Below the pieces are notes generated by a model. It searched no databases, had not been told where the DNA came from, and saw nothing but the letters and a program-made list of their open reading frames with translations. From an uncultured Bacillus sp. (GTDB taxonomy: Bacteria > Bacillota > Bacilli > Bacillales_B > DSM-18226): 7,760 nt of DNA. The stretch's first letter is position 1. Every line of letters begins with the position of its first letter. The stretch is taken from NCBI RefSeq assembly GCF_946478885.1, contig NZ_CAMLDX010000128.1, forward strand, positions 1 through 7,760, written 5' to 3'. Shown piece by piece: positions 1 to 6,006 of the stretch. The position numbers were made by a program, and so were the translations under genes.

Positions 1-41
1 TGATCATCATGCTCTTTTTTTAAATGATTAGGAACGTACAT
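1..41 (-). CDS. Possible start of a leftward gene, PaiB-like N-terminus (partial)
   Basis: An ATG at 41-39 opens 13 codons that run off the left edge and read MYVPNHLKKEHDD. The opening Met-Tyr-(Ile/Val)-Pro-x-His/Tyr is how FMN-binding PaiB-family transcriptional regulators usually begin, so this may be the first few residues of one. The ATG lies 27 bases after the prkA stop codon on the same strand, with no terminator between, so prkA read-through could transcribe it. Against it, only a poor purine stretch (GAAAG) stands upstream as a ribosome site and 13 residues are too few for a firm family call. In B. subtilis the gene after prkA is yhbH; this start does not resemble YhbH. Confidence 0.3.
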   Translation of the reverse strand, partial: MYVPNHLKKEHDD

Positions 42-68
42 AATGGCTGTGTCTTTCGACTATTAATG

Positions 69-1964
69 TCAGCGATTCAATAGACTTCCAACATAACGCA
101 GCAACTCATTGGCTGAGGTAGAATTGTATCCATGCTCGTCAATTAACCGGGCTACGACCTCATTTACTTTCTTTAATTGCTGTTCGTCAGGCGTTTTGGT
201 TGACGTTGTGATCTTCACAACATCCTTTAAATCAGCAAACAGCTTTTTCTGGATAGCTTCCCGCAAGCGATCATGTGAATTATAATCAAAACGTTTCCCT
301 TTTCTTGCATATGCTGAAATACGAATCAGGATTTCCTCTCTAAACGCTTTTTTTGCATTTTCTGAAATGCCGATTTGCTCTTCAATGGACCGCATCAGCT
401 TTTCATCAGGGTTAATTTCTTCTCCCGTTAACGGATCTCGCAATTTGACTTTATTGCAGTATGCCTCCACATTATCGAGGTAGTTTTCCATCAATGTCTT
501 GGCGGATTCCTCATATGAATAAACAAACGCCTTTTGTACCTCCTTCTTCGCAATTTCGTCATATTCCTTACGGGCCAGGGAAATATAATTTAAATAGCGC
601 TCACGTAATTCCGGTGTAATGGATGGATGCTGATCAAGTCCTTCTTTTAACGAAAGAAGGACATCAAGCGCATTGATACTCGTCATCTCTTTCCGGATAA
701 TCGTAGATGAAATCCGATTGATTACATATCGCGGATCTATCCCGCTCATCCCTTCATCTCCATATTCCTTCTTCAATTCCTTTACATCTGCTCGATTAAA
801 CCCTTCCACACTCTCCCCATCATACAGACGCATTTTTTTCACTAAATCAATATCGCCCTTTTTTGGTTCTTTCAATCGAGTCAGGATCGTGAACATAGCT
901 GCGACACGTAATGTATGTGGCGCAATATGAACATCGGAGACATCACTTTCCCGAATCATCTTTTCATAAATTTTTTCTTCCTCTGATACTTTTAAATTAT
1001 ACGGGATTGGCATCACGATAATCCTTGAGTGAAGGGCTTCATTTTTCTTATTGGAGATGAAAGAGCGGTATTCTGTTTCATTGGTATGGGCGACAATCAA
1101 TTCATCCGCACTGATTAGTGCAAATCTTCCGGCTTTAAAATTTCCCTCCTGGGTCAGAGAAAGCAAGTGCCAAAGAAATTTCTCATCACATTTCAGCATT
1201 TCCTGGAACTCCATCATTCCGCGGTTCGCTTTATTCAATTCACCGTCAAAACGATAGGCACGGGGGTCTGATTCAGAGCCATATTCAGCAATCGTTGAGA
1301 AATCGATGCTCCCTGTTAAATCGGCAATATCCTGTGATTTCGGATCGGACGGGCTGAAGGTTCCGATTCCAACTCTGCGGTCTTCCGAGAAAAAAATCCT
1401 CTCGACAGTGACATCCTCAATTCGACCATTATACTCCTGTTCTAGCCGCATCATGTTTAACGGAGAAAGATTTCCTTCAATGCGAATGCCATATTCATCA
1501 AAGAAGTCCTTGCGTAAATAATGCGGGATTAAATGCAGCGGATCCTCATGCATCGGGCAGCCTTTAATGCCAAATACGGCTCCCTTATCTGTTAAGGAAT
1601 ATGATTCCAGTCCCCTTTTTAACATTGTAACCAGAGTTGATTTCCCTCCACTGACCGGACCCATCAATAGTAATATCCGTTTGCGGACATCCAGCCTTTT
1701 GGCAGAAGGATGAAAATATTCTTCCACCAGCCTTTCTAATGCCTCCTCTAAGCCAAACAACTGATCGGAAAAGAACTTATAGCGCTTATGTCCATTTACT
1801 TCCTCTACACCTGAATCCTTTATCATATTATATACTCGTGAATGTGCAGACTGGGCAACCCATGGCTTCTCTTTAATAATCTCTAGATATTCTCCAAATG
1901 TTCCTTCCCATTTAAGCTTTTCCTCTTCTTTACGAAATAACTCAATCTTCTTTAATATATCCAT
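69..1964 (-). CDS. prkA: PrkA, AAA+ ATPase / serine protein kinase family, sporulation-associated
   Basis: Cytosolic PrkA-family protein of 631 residues, the length of the B. subtilis protein. Family knowledge: an N-terminal AAA+ ATPase module followed by a C-terminal domain loosely related to eukaryotic kinases; in B. subtilis it is made in the mother cell and affects sporulation, and both kinase and ATP-dependent protease activities have been proposed. The sequence shows the typical start MDILKKIE, the conserved segment WVAQSAHSRVYNMI near residues 35-48, and a Walker A motif GPVSGGKST at 102-110. The frame is open for 33 more codons upstream (to 2063), but the start at 1964 is preferred because AGGGGAGGT sits just before it and the homology begins there. 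A SigE-type promoter lies about 190 bases upstream. The gene looks intact. No terminator is visible after the stop, so transcription may run on leftward. Confidence 0.95.
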   Translation of the reverse strand: MDILKKIELFRKEEEKLKWEGTFGEYLEIIKEKPWVAQSAHSRVYNMIKDSGVEEVNGHKRYKFFSDQLFGLEEALERLVEEYFHPSAKRLDVRKRILLLMGPVSGGKSTLVTMLKRGLESYSLTDKGAVFGIKGCPMHEDPLHLIPHYLRKDFFDEYGIRIEGNLSPLNMMRLEQEYNGRIEDVTVERIFFSEDRRVGIGTFSPSDPKSQDIADLTGSIDFSTIAEYGSESDPRAYRFDGELNKANRGMMEFQEMLKCDEKFLWHLLSLTQEGNFKAGRFALISADELIVAHTNETEYRSFISNKKNEALHSRIIVMPIPYNLKVSEEEKIYEKMIRESDVSDVHIAPHTLRVAAMFTILTRLKEPKKGDIDLVKKMRLYDGESVEGFNRADVKELKKEYGDEGMSGIDPRYVINRISSTIIRKEMTSINALDVLLSLKEGLDQHPSITPELRERYLNYISLARKEYDEIAKKEVQKAFVYSYEESAKTLMENYLDNVEAYCNKVKLRDPLTGEEINPDEKLMRSIEEQIGISENAKKAFREEILIRISAYARKGKRFDYNSHDRLREAIQKKLFADLKDVVKITTSTKTPDEQQLKKVNEVVARLIDEHGYNSTSANELLRYVGSLLNR

Positions 1965-2063
1965 ATGGACCTCCCCTGTAGCTTTTTCCCACTTAAACAG
2001 GCTTTCACTAATCCTGCTGCTTTTAGCTCTAGGATGCTTGCCCATAAAAGCCCGAAACCACAA

Positions 2064-2338
2064 GCACTAACAAATATCCTTCATTTCCCCTAACCATTTT
2101 TAGAGATATATGGTCTCCTTAAATAGCCAATTCCTGCTATCAGAAACGATTAATATACTGTATGCTTTAAAAATTGTGAACATGCCAAAAAAGGATAATA
2201 TGCACGGGCAGCTGCCAGATTTATAAAAGTGCCTGAAATATTTCAAAAACAAACAGCTGTATAAAAAAGGACGACTAAAAATCCTTGTGATACTTGTCAC
2301 TTTTTTACGGCTTGACTAGGAAAATCAAACACAAACTA
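2064..2338. other. Divergent intergenic region between prkA and the 30-codon gene
   Basis: Apart from the prkA SigE promoter and leader I see no gene here. The leftward reading frame through 2100-2300 has no ribosome site and no recognisable protein character, so I regard it as chance. The leader holds an 18-codon ATG frame starting at 2097 with its nearest AGGAG about 17 bases upstream, which is too far to be convincing. Short weak stems exist near 2266-2306 (AAGGA/TCCTT, and GTGA/TCAC followed by six T), too small to call terminators. Confidence 0.6.
2157..2185 (-). promoter_or_regulatory. SigE-type (mother-cell) promoter for prkA
   Basis: On the minus strand GCATGTT (2185-2179), a 14-base spacer and CATACAGT (2164-2157) match the SigE pattern KMATATT - N14 - CATACAnT at every specified position except one in the -35. 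Transcription would start near 2150 and leave a leader of about 185 bases before the prkA RBS. B. subtilis prkA is a known SigE-regulon gene, so the site fits its context. Confidence 0.75.
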
Positions 2339-2367
2339 TTCACAAGTTTATTTTTATAGGCTATAAT
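2339..2367 (+). promoter_or_regulatory. SigA-type promoter P1 for the 30-codon gene
   Basis: TTCACA (2339-2344), a 17-base spacer and a perfect TATAAT (2362-2367). A transcript would start near 2374 and carry a leader of about 155 bases before the GTG at 2531. Within that leader a 15-base palindrome, CTCTTCT-T-AGAAGAG (2393-2407), could be an operator or a small hairpin. Confidence 0.65.
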
Positions 2368-2453
2368 GAATGTGCAGTTTAAACAAGTTAATCTCTTCTT
2401 AGAAGAGTGTTCCAGACAGAGGGAATCTTGAATAGAGTATTGTTTAGCCTTTT

Positions 2454-2482
2454 TTGACATCAAGTTCATTTACAGTTTAATA
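2454..2482 (+). promoter_or_regulatory. Second SigA-type promoter P2 for the 30-codon gene
   Basis: A consensus -35 TTGACA (2454-2459) is followed by TTTAAT at 16-base spacing (2476-2481) or TTAATA at 17 (2477-2482). It lies much closer to the gene than P1 and would give a leader of about 40 bases. The -10 is less good than that of P1, so it may be the weaker promoter or need help. Confidence 0.45.
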
Positions 2483-2530
2483 TGTATTAAATTTATTTAT
2501 AGATTTGCTTTTCAAAGGGGGCATACATAG

Positions 2531-2623
2531 GTGGGAACAATTCTAATTATTGGTGTAATGATTGCTTTTCTTTCTGCTATCTTCACAGCAGGCTACAATG
2601 ATAAGCCAAACATGACAAAGTAA
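2531..2623 (+). CDS. 30-residue single-span membrane peptide of unknown function
   Basis: A GTG at 2531 opens 30 codons ending in TAA at 2621-2623. AAAGGGGG (2514-2521) stands 9 bases upstream, a strong Bacillus ribosome site. The product begins MGTILIIGVMIAFLSAIF and is hydrophobic from about residue 3 to 19, followed by a short polar tail (Tyr, Asn, Asp, Lys, Pro ... Lys). It should be a single-span membrane peptide with no cleavable signal. It forms its own unit: two promoters upstream and an intrinsic terminator 8 bases after the stop. I do not recognise the family. Small hydrophobic products of this kind include membrane-complex accessory peptides and type I toxins. No antisense RNA promoter was seen that would favour the toxin option. 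Strong signals on both sides make it very likely a real gene. Confidence 0.7.
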   Translation: MGTILIIGVMIAFLSAIFTAGYNDKPNMTK

Positions 2624-2630
2624 GAAAGAT

Positions 2631-2657
2631 AAAAGACCGCTAAAACTGCGGTCTTTT
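2631..2657. terminator. Intrinsic terminator, probably bidirectional, between the 30-codon gene and nfrA
   Basis: A ten-base-pair stem (AAAAGACCGC, 2631-2640, with GCGGTCTTTT, 2648-2657) encloses a 7-base loop and is followed on the plus strand by CTTTTTTTCC. On the minus strand the same stem is followed by a weaker T-rich stretch, so it may also end nfrA transcripts coming from the right, 29 bases after the nfrA stop. Confidence 0.9.
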
Positions 2658-2685
2658 TCTTTTTTTCCGATTATTCATTCTTCAT

Positions 2686-3435
2686 TTATTTCAAATTTAA
2701 TCCATGTTGTTTTATAAATTCATGCATATACATTCTCGATGGATTACTAAGAGTGCCTGCCATCTGCCCCGTCCATGTATCTTTTCTTCTGCCTTTAGTC
2801 CGTTTAGCATAATAAGCTGAGACAAGAGCATTATACTCCTCTAGTTCCTTCCGGTAATCTTCCATATTTTGCTGATATTCATTTTCATGATACACATTTG
2901 TCAACGGCAAACGCGGTCTTTGATCCGTGATTTTTTCTGGATAGCCAACAGCTAATCCAAACAGCGGGATGACCCTCCTCGGCGTCTTCAGCAGCGTGCA
3001 AACTTCATCCAGATGATTTCGGATTCCCCCGATATAACAAATACCAAGGCCAAGTGATTCTGCAGCGATTGCAGCATTTTGTGCCGCCAATGCTGCATCA
3101 ATTAAGGCAACCATAAACTTTTCAGTACTTTCTACAGAGGACATCACATCCTTGCCCTCCATCTCACCAGCTACTTCATGACGATATAAATCTGCGCAAA
3201 AAACAAAAAAATGGCCGTTTTTTTCAACGTAGCTTTGATTTCCTGACAGCTCAGCAAGAAGCCTCTTTTTCTCAGGATCAGTAATGCCGATAACGGAATA
3301 GGCCTGTACATAGCTGGAAGTCGATGCAGCCTGAGCACTACCCACAATGATGTCAATTTGCTCCTTTGTTAGAGGCTTGTCTTCAAAATGGCGAATTGAT
3401 CTGTGTGATAACAACAATTCAATTGTTTGATTCAT
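2686..3435 (-). CDS. nfrA: NfrA-type FMN-dependent NADPH nitroreductase / flavin reductase
   Basis: Cytosolic flavoenzyme of the oxygen-insensitive nitroreductase family, 249 residues, the same length as B. subtilis NfrA1 and NfrA2. Family knowledge: FMN-containing homodimers that use NADPH to reduce nitroaromatics, quinones, free flavin or, for NfrA1, hydrogen peroxide. Visible landmarks are the FMN-contacting HRSIR at 11-15, the AASTSSYVQAYS stretch from 37, GHFFVFCADLYRH at 74-86, GICYIGGIRN at 131-140 and GLAVGYP at 160-166. The first half is very close to NfrA1 as I recall it. The ATG at 3435 has AAAGGGATGG just upstream. The gene stands alone: the trmL terminator lies upstream and the shared terminator downstream. 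A possible promoter with a poor -35 is listed separately. The physiological substrate cannot be read from the sequence. Confidence 0.9.
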   Translation of the reverse strand: MNQTIELLLSHRSIRHFEDKPLTKEQIDIIVGSAQAASTSSYVQAYSVIGITDPEKKRLLAELSGNQSYVEKNGHFFVFCADLYRHEVAGEMEGKDVMSSVESTEKFMVALIDAALAAQNAAIAAESLGLGICYIGGIRNHLDEVCTLLKTPRRVIPLFGLAVGYPEKITDQRPRLPLTNVYHENEYQQNMEDYRKELEEYNALVSAYYAKRTKGRRKDTWTGQMAGTLSNPSRMYMHEFIKQHGLNLK

Positions 3436-3463
3436 AAAACCATCCCTTTATTTTGTAGTCATC

Positions 3464-3492
3464 ATTATCTTAACTTTGTTTTCCTGTACAGG
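3464..3492 (-). promoter_or_regulatory. Possible nfrA promoter with a palindrome over the -35
   Basis: On the minus strand GATAAT (3469-3464) is a reasonable -10. The hexamer 17 bases upstream (CCTGTA) is a poor -35 and forms half of a perfect 10-base palindrome, CCTGTACAGG (3483-3492). A good -10 with a weak -35 suggests activator dependence. B. subtilis nfrA is known to be activated by Spx, but I do not see a clear AGCA element where Spx promoters carry one, so I make no claim about the regulator. Confidence 0.35.
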
Positions 3493-3507
3493 CTACTATT
3501 ACGCACC

Positions 3508-3530
3508 AAAAAGGACCTCAAATCAGGTCC
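3508..3530 (-). terminator. Intrinsic terminator of trmL
   Basis: Read leftward, GGACCT (3530-3525), loop GATTTG and AGGTCC (3518-3513) form a 6-bp stem followed by five T (3512-3508). It begins 14 bases after the trmL stop codon and separates trmL from nfrA. Confidence 0.8.
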
Positions 3531-3544
3531 CATTTACTTATTTA

Positions 3545-4015
3545 TTATTTTAAATGAATAAATTTCTGCTGCCGTAATGCCTCATACACAAGAATGGCTG
3601 CCGTATTGGATAAATTTAGCGAACGGACATTTGTCGTCATCGGTATCCTGAGACAATGATCTTTATTTTCTGCCAGTAATTCTTTCGGAAGCCCGGTAGA
3701 CTCCCTACCGAACATAAAGTAATAATCCTGACCCTGATCGCTGAAATCATAATCAGAATAAGCCTTTTCTCCATATGTCTCAATATAATAAAATTCCCCG
3801 CTGTTCTTAGCAAAAAATTCATTCAGGGAATCGTAATACATAATTTTTACAAAAGGCCAATAATCAAGTCCCGCCCTTTTTAACATTTTGTCATCCGTCG
3901 AAAAACCAAGCGGACGAATTAAATGCAAATACGTATCTGTTGCTGCACAAGTACGTGCAATATTTCCAGTATTTGCCGGAATTTCCGGCTGGTATAAAAC
4001 TACATGCAGTGCCAA
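3545..4015 (-). CDS. trmL: TrmL, tRNA (cytidine/uridine-34 2'-O)-methyltransferase (CspR)
   Basis: A 156-residue SPOUT-class methyltransferase that uses S-adenosylmethionine to methylate the 2'-OH of the wobble nucleotide (C34 or modified U34) of tRNA-Leu isoacceptors. It is a knotted homodimer in the cytosol. All family motifs are visible: PANTGNIARTCAA at 13-25 (motif 1), MFGRESTGLP at 101-110 (motif 2) and IPMTTNVRSLNLSNTAAI at 124-141 (motif 3, forming the cofactor-binding knot). The B. subtilis orthologue is CspR. The start codon is TTG at 4015-4013: the next methionine is deep inside the domain, homology begins at this residue, and GAGGTG stands 7 bases upstream. The gene has its own promoter and terminator, so it does not depend on the YhbB-like gene 94 bases upstream. 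Confidence 0.95.
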   Translation of the reverse strand: MALHVVLYQPEIPANTGNIARTCAATDTYLHLIRPLGFSTDDKMLKRAGLDYWPFVKIMYYDSLNEFFAKNSGEFYYIETYGEKAYSDYDFSDQGQDYYFMFGRESTGLPKELLAENKDHCLRIPMTTNVRSLNLSNTAAILVYEALRQQKFIHLK

Positions 4016-4049
4016 CGTCTTTCACCTCAAAAAATAAACTCTGTCCTAT

Positions 4050-4077
4050 ATTATACCACTCTACTATTTGGAAACAA
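4050..4077 (-). promoter_or_regulatory. SigA-type extended -10 promoter for trmL
   Basis: On the minus strand TTGTTT (4077-4072), a 16-base spacer and TATAAT (4055-4050), the last preceded by TGG so that it forms an extended -10 (TGnTATAAT). Transcription would start near 4043, about 28 bases before the TTG start. Confidence 0.75.
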
Positions 4078-4109
4078 GAATGTTCAAGACATATGAATGT
4101 ATATTGAAG

Positions 4110-4991
4110 CTATTCATCATCAGTAATGGAGAGAAATTTATACTGAATATTAGGTGTATAAGCTGTTGAATCCTCATACGACCAATATCTCATCCTACAG
4201 TTGAATGTATGAGCATTAACAAGCGGCATACCATTTGCATCCTTTGCTGTTACCATCGTATTGTGGTTAAAGCGGCCGTCTCCTTCAAAATCATAGCAAA
4301 TGATATCTCCAAGTAGCAGTTGTTCAGGATTCTTAACTTCTTTGGCTCTTAAACCGCTCTTAGAACTCGGCAAATACCATCTTAGTGCATTGGCAACCGA
4401 CCAGCTGTAACTCCAATTATTGCTTCTCATCCACCATCCTCTCGATCGGTTAGGATAACCTGACATCGGCGCCCCTCCCGCATGAAGACATTGTGAAATA
4501 TAATTCGTGCAATCGACATCGAATTTCTTATATGCCGGATTGTAATCATTCCACCATCTTTCGGCATATTGAACTGCCTTTAAACGATTATAACGAAAAA
4601 CTCCCCCTTTTCCTTTTCTCTCAGCCATATCAGTCAGGTTCGCTCCCTCTGGAGCTCCGGTAATATAATACGGACTTTTCTCTAGATCATGGATTAAAAT
4701 CCCTTTATAAAATTCCGCCTCCCGCATCTCCACTTCCTCTTCCAAATACAGGCAGTCTTTTTGATTAATTAAATATTGCATATGAGCACGGTAATAGACC
4801 AATTCAATATCAGAACCTGTCTTCTTTACTTTGTCAATCGCCCCTCTTGCCTTCACCTTTATAATTTCAGCACTTCTACCGTTAAACAGTTCCTTTTTTT
4901 TCTCCATCTTCTCACAAATGAGACTATCTCTTATATTTGAAACGCATTGCTGCGCTCTCTTGAAAAGAAAATCCTGAAGTTGCTTCCGCAT
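4110..4991 (-). CDS. yhbB: YhbB-like putative amidase-domain protein (Amidase_6 type)
   Basis: A 293-residue protein with a C-terminal putative amidase domain of the kind found in B. subtilis YhbB, with NlpC/P60-like Cys-His chemistry. The domain runs from about 133 to 290. It opens with the RYNR...A..YA..WW pattern at 134-147, then DCTNYISQ at 160-167, with Cys161 the likely nucleophile. FNHNTMV at 241-247 (His243) and NAHT at 259-262 (His261) supply candidate histidines. The first 130 residues are charged and mostly helical-looking, with neither a signal peptide nor a membrane span, so it should be cytosolic unless exported another way. The start is the ATG at 4991, with AAAGGAG 9 bases upstream. 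That RBS lies in an inverted repeat (separate entry). In B. subtilis it sits between cspR and yhbA (queG), as here apart from the tetR block. Substrate and role are unknown; the amidase activity is inferred from the fold only. Confidence 0.8.
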   Translation of the reverse strand: MRKQLQDFLFKRAQQCVSNIRDSLICEKMEKKKELFNGRSAEIIKVKARGAIDKVKKTGSDIELVYYRAHMQYLINQKDCLYLEEEVEMREAEFYKGILIHDLEKSPYYITGAPEGANLTDMAERKGKGGVFRYNRLKAVQYAERWWNDYNPAYKKFDVDCTNYISQCLHAGGAPMSGYPNRSRGWWMRSNNWSYSWSVANALRWYLPSSKSGLRAKEVKNPEQLLLGDIICYDFEGDGRFNHNTMVTAKDANGMPLVNAHTFNCRMRYWSYEDSTAYTPNIQYKFLSITDDE

Positions 4992-5000
4992 GATACACCA

Positions 5001-5031
5001 CTCCTTTCATTATAGATATATATGAAGGGAG
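5001..5031 (-). promoter_or_regulatory. Inverted repeat covering the yhbB ribosome site
   Basis: CTCCTTTCAT (5001-5010) and ATGAAGGGAG (5022-5031) are inverted copies differing at one position, separated by 11 AT-rich bases. In the leftward mRNA the 5' arm CUCCCUUCAU can pair with AUGAAAGGAG, which contains the Shine-Dalgarno of yhbB, with a single C-A mismatch. It could mask the RBS, or be a DNA operator. Confidence 0.6.
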
Positions 5032-5075
5032 TTTTAATTCTTGATTATGAGGATAGGATAAATCTTCAATACAGA

Positions 5076-5146
5076 AGAATGATTATCTGAACCTGTTTTG
5101 TGATTAAGAGAAAAATTTTTTAAAACCTCAGATTGTAAATCATTCT
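5076..5146. repeat. 71-bp imperfect palindrome
   Basis: AGAATGATT (5076-5084) is matched by AATCATTCT (5138-5146), then ATCTGA (5085-5090) by TCAGAT (5128-5133), then GTTTT/AAAAC nearer the centre, with small bulges. The arms are about 24 bases and the centre is AT-rich. Neither strand has a proper T-run after the stem, so it is not a classical terminator. It lies directly after the stop of the 47-codon ORF and upstream of yhbB. Confidence 0.55.
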
Positions 5147-5151
5147 ACAGC

Positions 5152-5295
5152 TCATTGACCCTTGCTAAACATCGCAGATGCTCCAACAATTTTCTCATTC
5201 TCGTAAAAATTATGATGCCCATCTACCACTCGTTGATCGACAATATTCAGTAAATGATCGGGAGAACTTTCTCCACAAGTAAATGTCTGAGGCAT
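5152..5295 (-). CDS. Possible 47-codon ORF, divergent from tetR (hypothetical or gene remnant)
   Basis: An ATG at 5295-5293 opens 47 codons ending in TGA at 5154-5152. The product (MPQTFTCGESSPDHLL ... ending GASAMFSKGQ) is hydrophilic, with balanced charges and a His-His pair at 27-28, and reads like real protein rather than the Phe/Leu/Ile/Lys-rich noise typical of AT-rich spacer. I do not recognise it. No Shine-Dalgarno precedes the ATG. A good AGGAG lies further up (near 5335) but has no in-frame ATG, GTG or TTG behind it. The frame stays open upstream for about 25 more codons, so this may be the tail of a gene whose 5' end has been lost. It faces away from tetR across about 100 bases, the usual arrangement for a TetR-family target. 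Confidence 0.35.
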   Translation of the reverse strand: MPQTFTCGESSPDHLLNIVDQRVVDGHHNFYENEKIVGASAMFSKGQ

Positions 5296-5302
5296 GTACT
5301 TG

Positions 5303-5311
5303 TGGTAAAAT
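5303..5311 (+). promoter_or_regulatory. Candidate extended -10 promoter upstream of tetR
   Basis: TGGTAAAAT forms an extended -10 (TGnTAAAAT) on the plus strand with no convincing -35. It would give a tetR transcript whose first 20 bases include the GATACGTATC palindrome. It is an alternative to the promoter at 5324-5352. Confidence 0.3.
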
Positions 5312-5321
5312 AGTAATAAGA

Positions 5322-5339
5322 AGTTGATACGTATCTCCT
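5322..5339. promoter_or_regulatory. Candidate TetR-family operator
   Basis: A perfect 10-base palindrome GATACGTATC (5326-5335) extends with gaps to AG-tt-GATACGTATC-tc-CT (14 of 18 bases symmetric). It overlaps the -35 and spacer of the candidate tetR promoter and lies upstream of the divergent 47-codon ORF, where an autorepressor would bind. Binding by this TetR protein is inferred from position only. Confidence 0.5.
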
Positions 5340-5352
5340 GCTTGTAATAATA
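5324..5352 (+). promoter_or_regulatory. Candidate tetR promoter
   Basis: TTGATA (5324-5329) is followed by AATAAT after 16 bases (5346-5351), or by overlapping TAATAA/TAATAG choices. Transcription would start near 5358, about 40 bases before the ATG. The palindrome GATACGTATC overlaps the -35 and spacer. Confidence 0.5.
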
Positions 5353-5398
5353 GAAAACTATCGTGACAAATTTTTATATATTGCACGGAGGGATTGGT

Positions 5399-6004
5399 AT
5401 GCTTATAAAGGAAAAGGATGTAGATCGAAGAGTCCAAAGAACAAAACGAATGTTTCGAACAGCTTTTATAAAATTATTAGAGACAAAGGACTACCCACAC
5501 ATAACAGTAACCGATATTGTCGAATATGCCGATTATAATCGTGCCACCTTTTATCTTCATTATAAATATAAAGAGGATTTGGCTGATGAAGTAGTAGAAT
5601 ACATACTGGATGAACTTATTCAAGCCTTTCATTTTCCTTGGCAAAATAAGAAGGACCCATCGCCGAGCATTCCTTCCCCTTCTGATATTCTTCTTTTTGA
5701 TTATATTTTAGAGAATAGGGGGTTTTTCCAGCTGTGGAAAAACTCCGATAGTATTCCCCGTTTCCAGGAAAGATTTATTCAAACGATTAAAATGCTCATG
5801 AAAGAAGGATTGGTCCCTTTGGAGAATCAGATTGCCGAAAGGGATCAAGATTTACTCATTACCTTTCAGGCATATGGGATTATGGGGTTGATTGTAGAAT
5901 GGATTAACAGTAACTTTGCATCTCCACCTGACTATATGGCAGAGCAGCTAATCAATATGGTCTATTTCTATCCACAAAATATCAGCAGCACACGGCATCA
6001 ATAA
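5399..6004 (+). CDS. TetR/AcrR-family transcriptional regulator
   Basis: A 201-residue DNA-binding regulator. The N-terminal TetR helix-turn-helix is clear: KRMFRTAFIKLLETKDYPHI (16-35) is the first helix region and ITVTDIVEYADYNRATFYLH (35-54) the HTH, followed by the usual Y-K-x-K-E-D-L continuation. The C-terminal half (FDYILENRGFF ..., YGIMGLIVEWI) resembles the TetR_C_8-type ligand and dimer domain common in Firmicutes. The frame is open from a GTG at 5363, but the ATG at 5399 is preferred because GGAGGG lies 6 bases before it and the family begins at such a point. It is the only long rightward gene here and sits between yhbB and queG, flanked by its own promoter and terminator. The effector and targets are unknown; autoregulation through the palindrome at 5326-5335 is likely. 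Confidence 0.88.
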   Translation: MLIKEKDVDRRVQRTKRMFRTAFIKLLETKDYPHITVTDIVEYADYNRATFYLHYKYKEDLADEVVEYILDELIQAFHFPWQNKKDPSPSIPSPSDILLFDYILENRGFFQLWKNSDSIPRFQERFIQTIKMLMKEGLVPLENQIAERDQDLLITFQAYGIMGLIVEWINSNFASPPDYMAEQLINMVYFYPQNISSTRHQ

Positions 6005-6006
6005 AG

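Noticed and set aside
1965..2063. 33-codon in-frame N-terminal extension of PrkA
   Set aside because: The upstream ATG has no ribosome site, homology begins at the internal ATG (1964), and AGGGGAGGT sits directly before that ATG.
2100..2300. 66-codon leftward frame in the prkA upstream region
   Set aside because: No RBS, Phe/Ser/Tyr-rich noise composition, and it is crossed by the SigE promoter of prkA.
5363..5398. GTG start giving a 12-residue longer TetR
   Set aside because: No Shine-Dalgarno before 5363, whereas GGAGGG precedes the ATG at 5399 by 6 bases and the family begins near there.
5210..5437. 75-codon leftward frame antisense to the tetR start
   Set aside because: It overlaps the tetR start and promoter, has no RBS, and the neighbouring frame (47 codons ending at 5152) has the more protein-like composition.
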